A stretch of DNA of 6,917 nucleotides from Bacteroidota bacterium (GTDB taxonomy: Bacteria; Bacteroidota; Bacteroidia; Flavobacteriales; Weeksellaceae), in the NCBI GenBank assembly GCA_023419095.1, contig JAEZYN010000032.1, positions 1 to 6,917 on the forward strand, given 5' to 3'. Made by a program: the position numbers and the translations under genes. Below are positions 6,587 through 6,917 of this stretch, piece by piece. Below the pieces are notes generated by a model. It saw only the letters and a program-made list of their open reading frames with translations, did not search any database and had not been told where the DNA came from. Position 1 is the first letter of the stretch; each line of letters begins with the position of its first letter.

Positions 6587-6917
6587 TTAATCCTGCTCAG
6601 CCAACTTTTTCAGCACTTTAAAACCTTCGTTAAAACCCCGGTTCATCATGTCCTCCATCTCGCCGGTGGCATGTACTTCCGCACGGAGTTCTGTCGTATC
6701 CGGAGCTGTTTCGCGCAGGAAATATTTTTCCTCTGCACCACTCCATTCCAACTGATTGACAGTGGCGGTATCTACTTCACCGTTTCTCACCATCCCGAGA
6801 TGACTGAAAATCACTTCTATTGGCTCATTCAACGATCTGATGGTGGAAAACATTCCATTGCCTTCGGCGTCCGTAAAAAAAGTTTCGCCACCAACTTTCC
6901 AATCGCTGTTAAACTGG
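6587..6917 (-). CDS. SRPBCC (START/AHSA1-like) domain protein, C-terminal part; 5' end beyond the window
   Basis: The frame is open from the right edge to the TAA at 6589-6587, giving 109 complete residues. The first internal ATG (6853) is not the start: 21 further in-frame codons upstream (QFNSDWKVGGETFFTDAEGN) continue the same domain. Seen: WKVGG followed by a beta strand, IRSLNEPIEVIFSHLG, a strand ending EWSGAEEKYFLRE, a TTELRAEVHA strand, and a C-terminal helix (MMNRGFNEGFKVLKKLAEQ). This is the order of the helix-grip SRPBCC fold as in small AHSA1-like proteins, which bind hydrophobic ligands; members are about 140-160 aa, so roughly a quarter is missing. The AHSA1 label comes from similarity to the Hsp90 activator Aha1 and does not show a chaperone role here. 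No ligand or reaction can be assigned. No terminator is seen before the J-domain gene downstream. Confidence 0.8.
   Translation of the reverse strand, partial: QFNSDWKVGGETFFTDAEGNGMFSTIRSLNEPIEVIFSHLGMVRNGEVDTATVNQLEWSGAEEKYFLRETAPDTTELRAEVHATGEMEDMMNRGFNEGFKVLKKLAEQD

Noticed and set aside
5870..6917. Chaperone operon: J-domain protein with an AHSA1-like (Hsp90 activator-like) neighbour
   Set aside because: The SRPBCC link to Aha1 is only fold-level, most bacterial members are not chaperone factors, and an exact -7 element separates the two genes.
1..6917. Mobile element, CRISPR array, defence or toxin-antitoxin system
   Set aside because: I saw no spaced direct repeats, terminal inverted repeats, transposase, integrase or toxin-like genes; all sizeable genes are recognisable core functions.

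Overview
The window is a stretch of bacterial chromosome that looks like Bacteroidota, class Flavobacteriia, probably a Chryseobacterium/Kaistella-type Weeksellaceae member. This rests on three observations: a secreted protein with a type IX secretion (T9SS, Por) C-terminal sorting domain, start codons without Shine-Dalgarno sequences, and promoter-like elements of the Bacteroidota form TAnnTTTG. The genus is inference only. I see no insertion sequence, phage gene, CRISPR array, tRNA or rRNA, and the genes read as ordinary core genome.

Layout, left to right: (1) minus strand, bases 1-809, the N-terminal 269 residues of a dGTP triphosphohydrolase (dgt), cut by the left edge. (2) A 77-bp divergent spacer, then on the plus strand an Fpg/Nei-family DNA glycosylase (887-1621) with two departures from the family consensus. 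(3) Plus strand, 1725-2645, a T9SS-exported protein with a lectin-like beta-sandwich. (4) A strong hairpin-plus-T-run terminator at 2669-2703, placed to serve both this gene and the convergent gene. (5) Minus strand, 2722-5580, a full-length glycine decarboxylase (gcvP, 952 aa). (6) Divergent from it, a very small Cys/Lys-rich ORF at about 5712-5861. (7) Minus strand, 5870-6520, a J-domain protein with an Ig-like middle domain and a C-terminal membrane anchor. It ends 8 bp from the small ORF in convergent orientation. (8) Minus strand, 6587 to the right edge, the C-terminal part of an SRPBCC (AHSA1-like) domain protein.

The genes do not form one pathway. dgt and the glycosylase share a general theme of nucleotide-pool and DNA maintenance and a common intergenic region, but nothing shows co-regulation. 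gcvP belongs to one-carbon/glycine metabolism and stands alone. No intergenic stretch exceeds about 130 bp.

I found no clear novel multi-gene system. The items most worth a second look are the tail-anchored J-domain/Ig-like protein, the tiny Cys/Lys-rich ORF, and the glycosylase lacking a conserved glutamate and the fourth zinc-finger cysteine.
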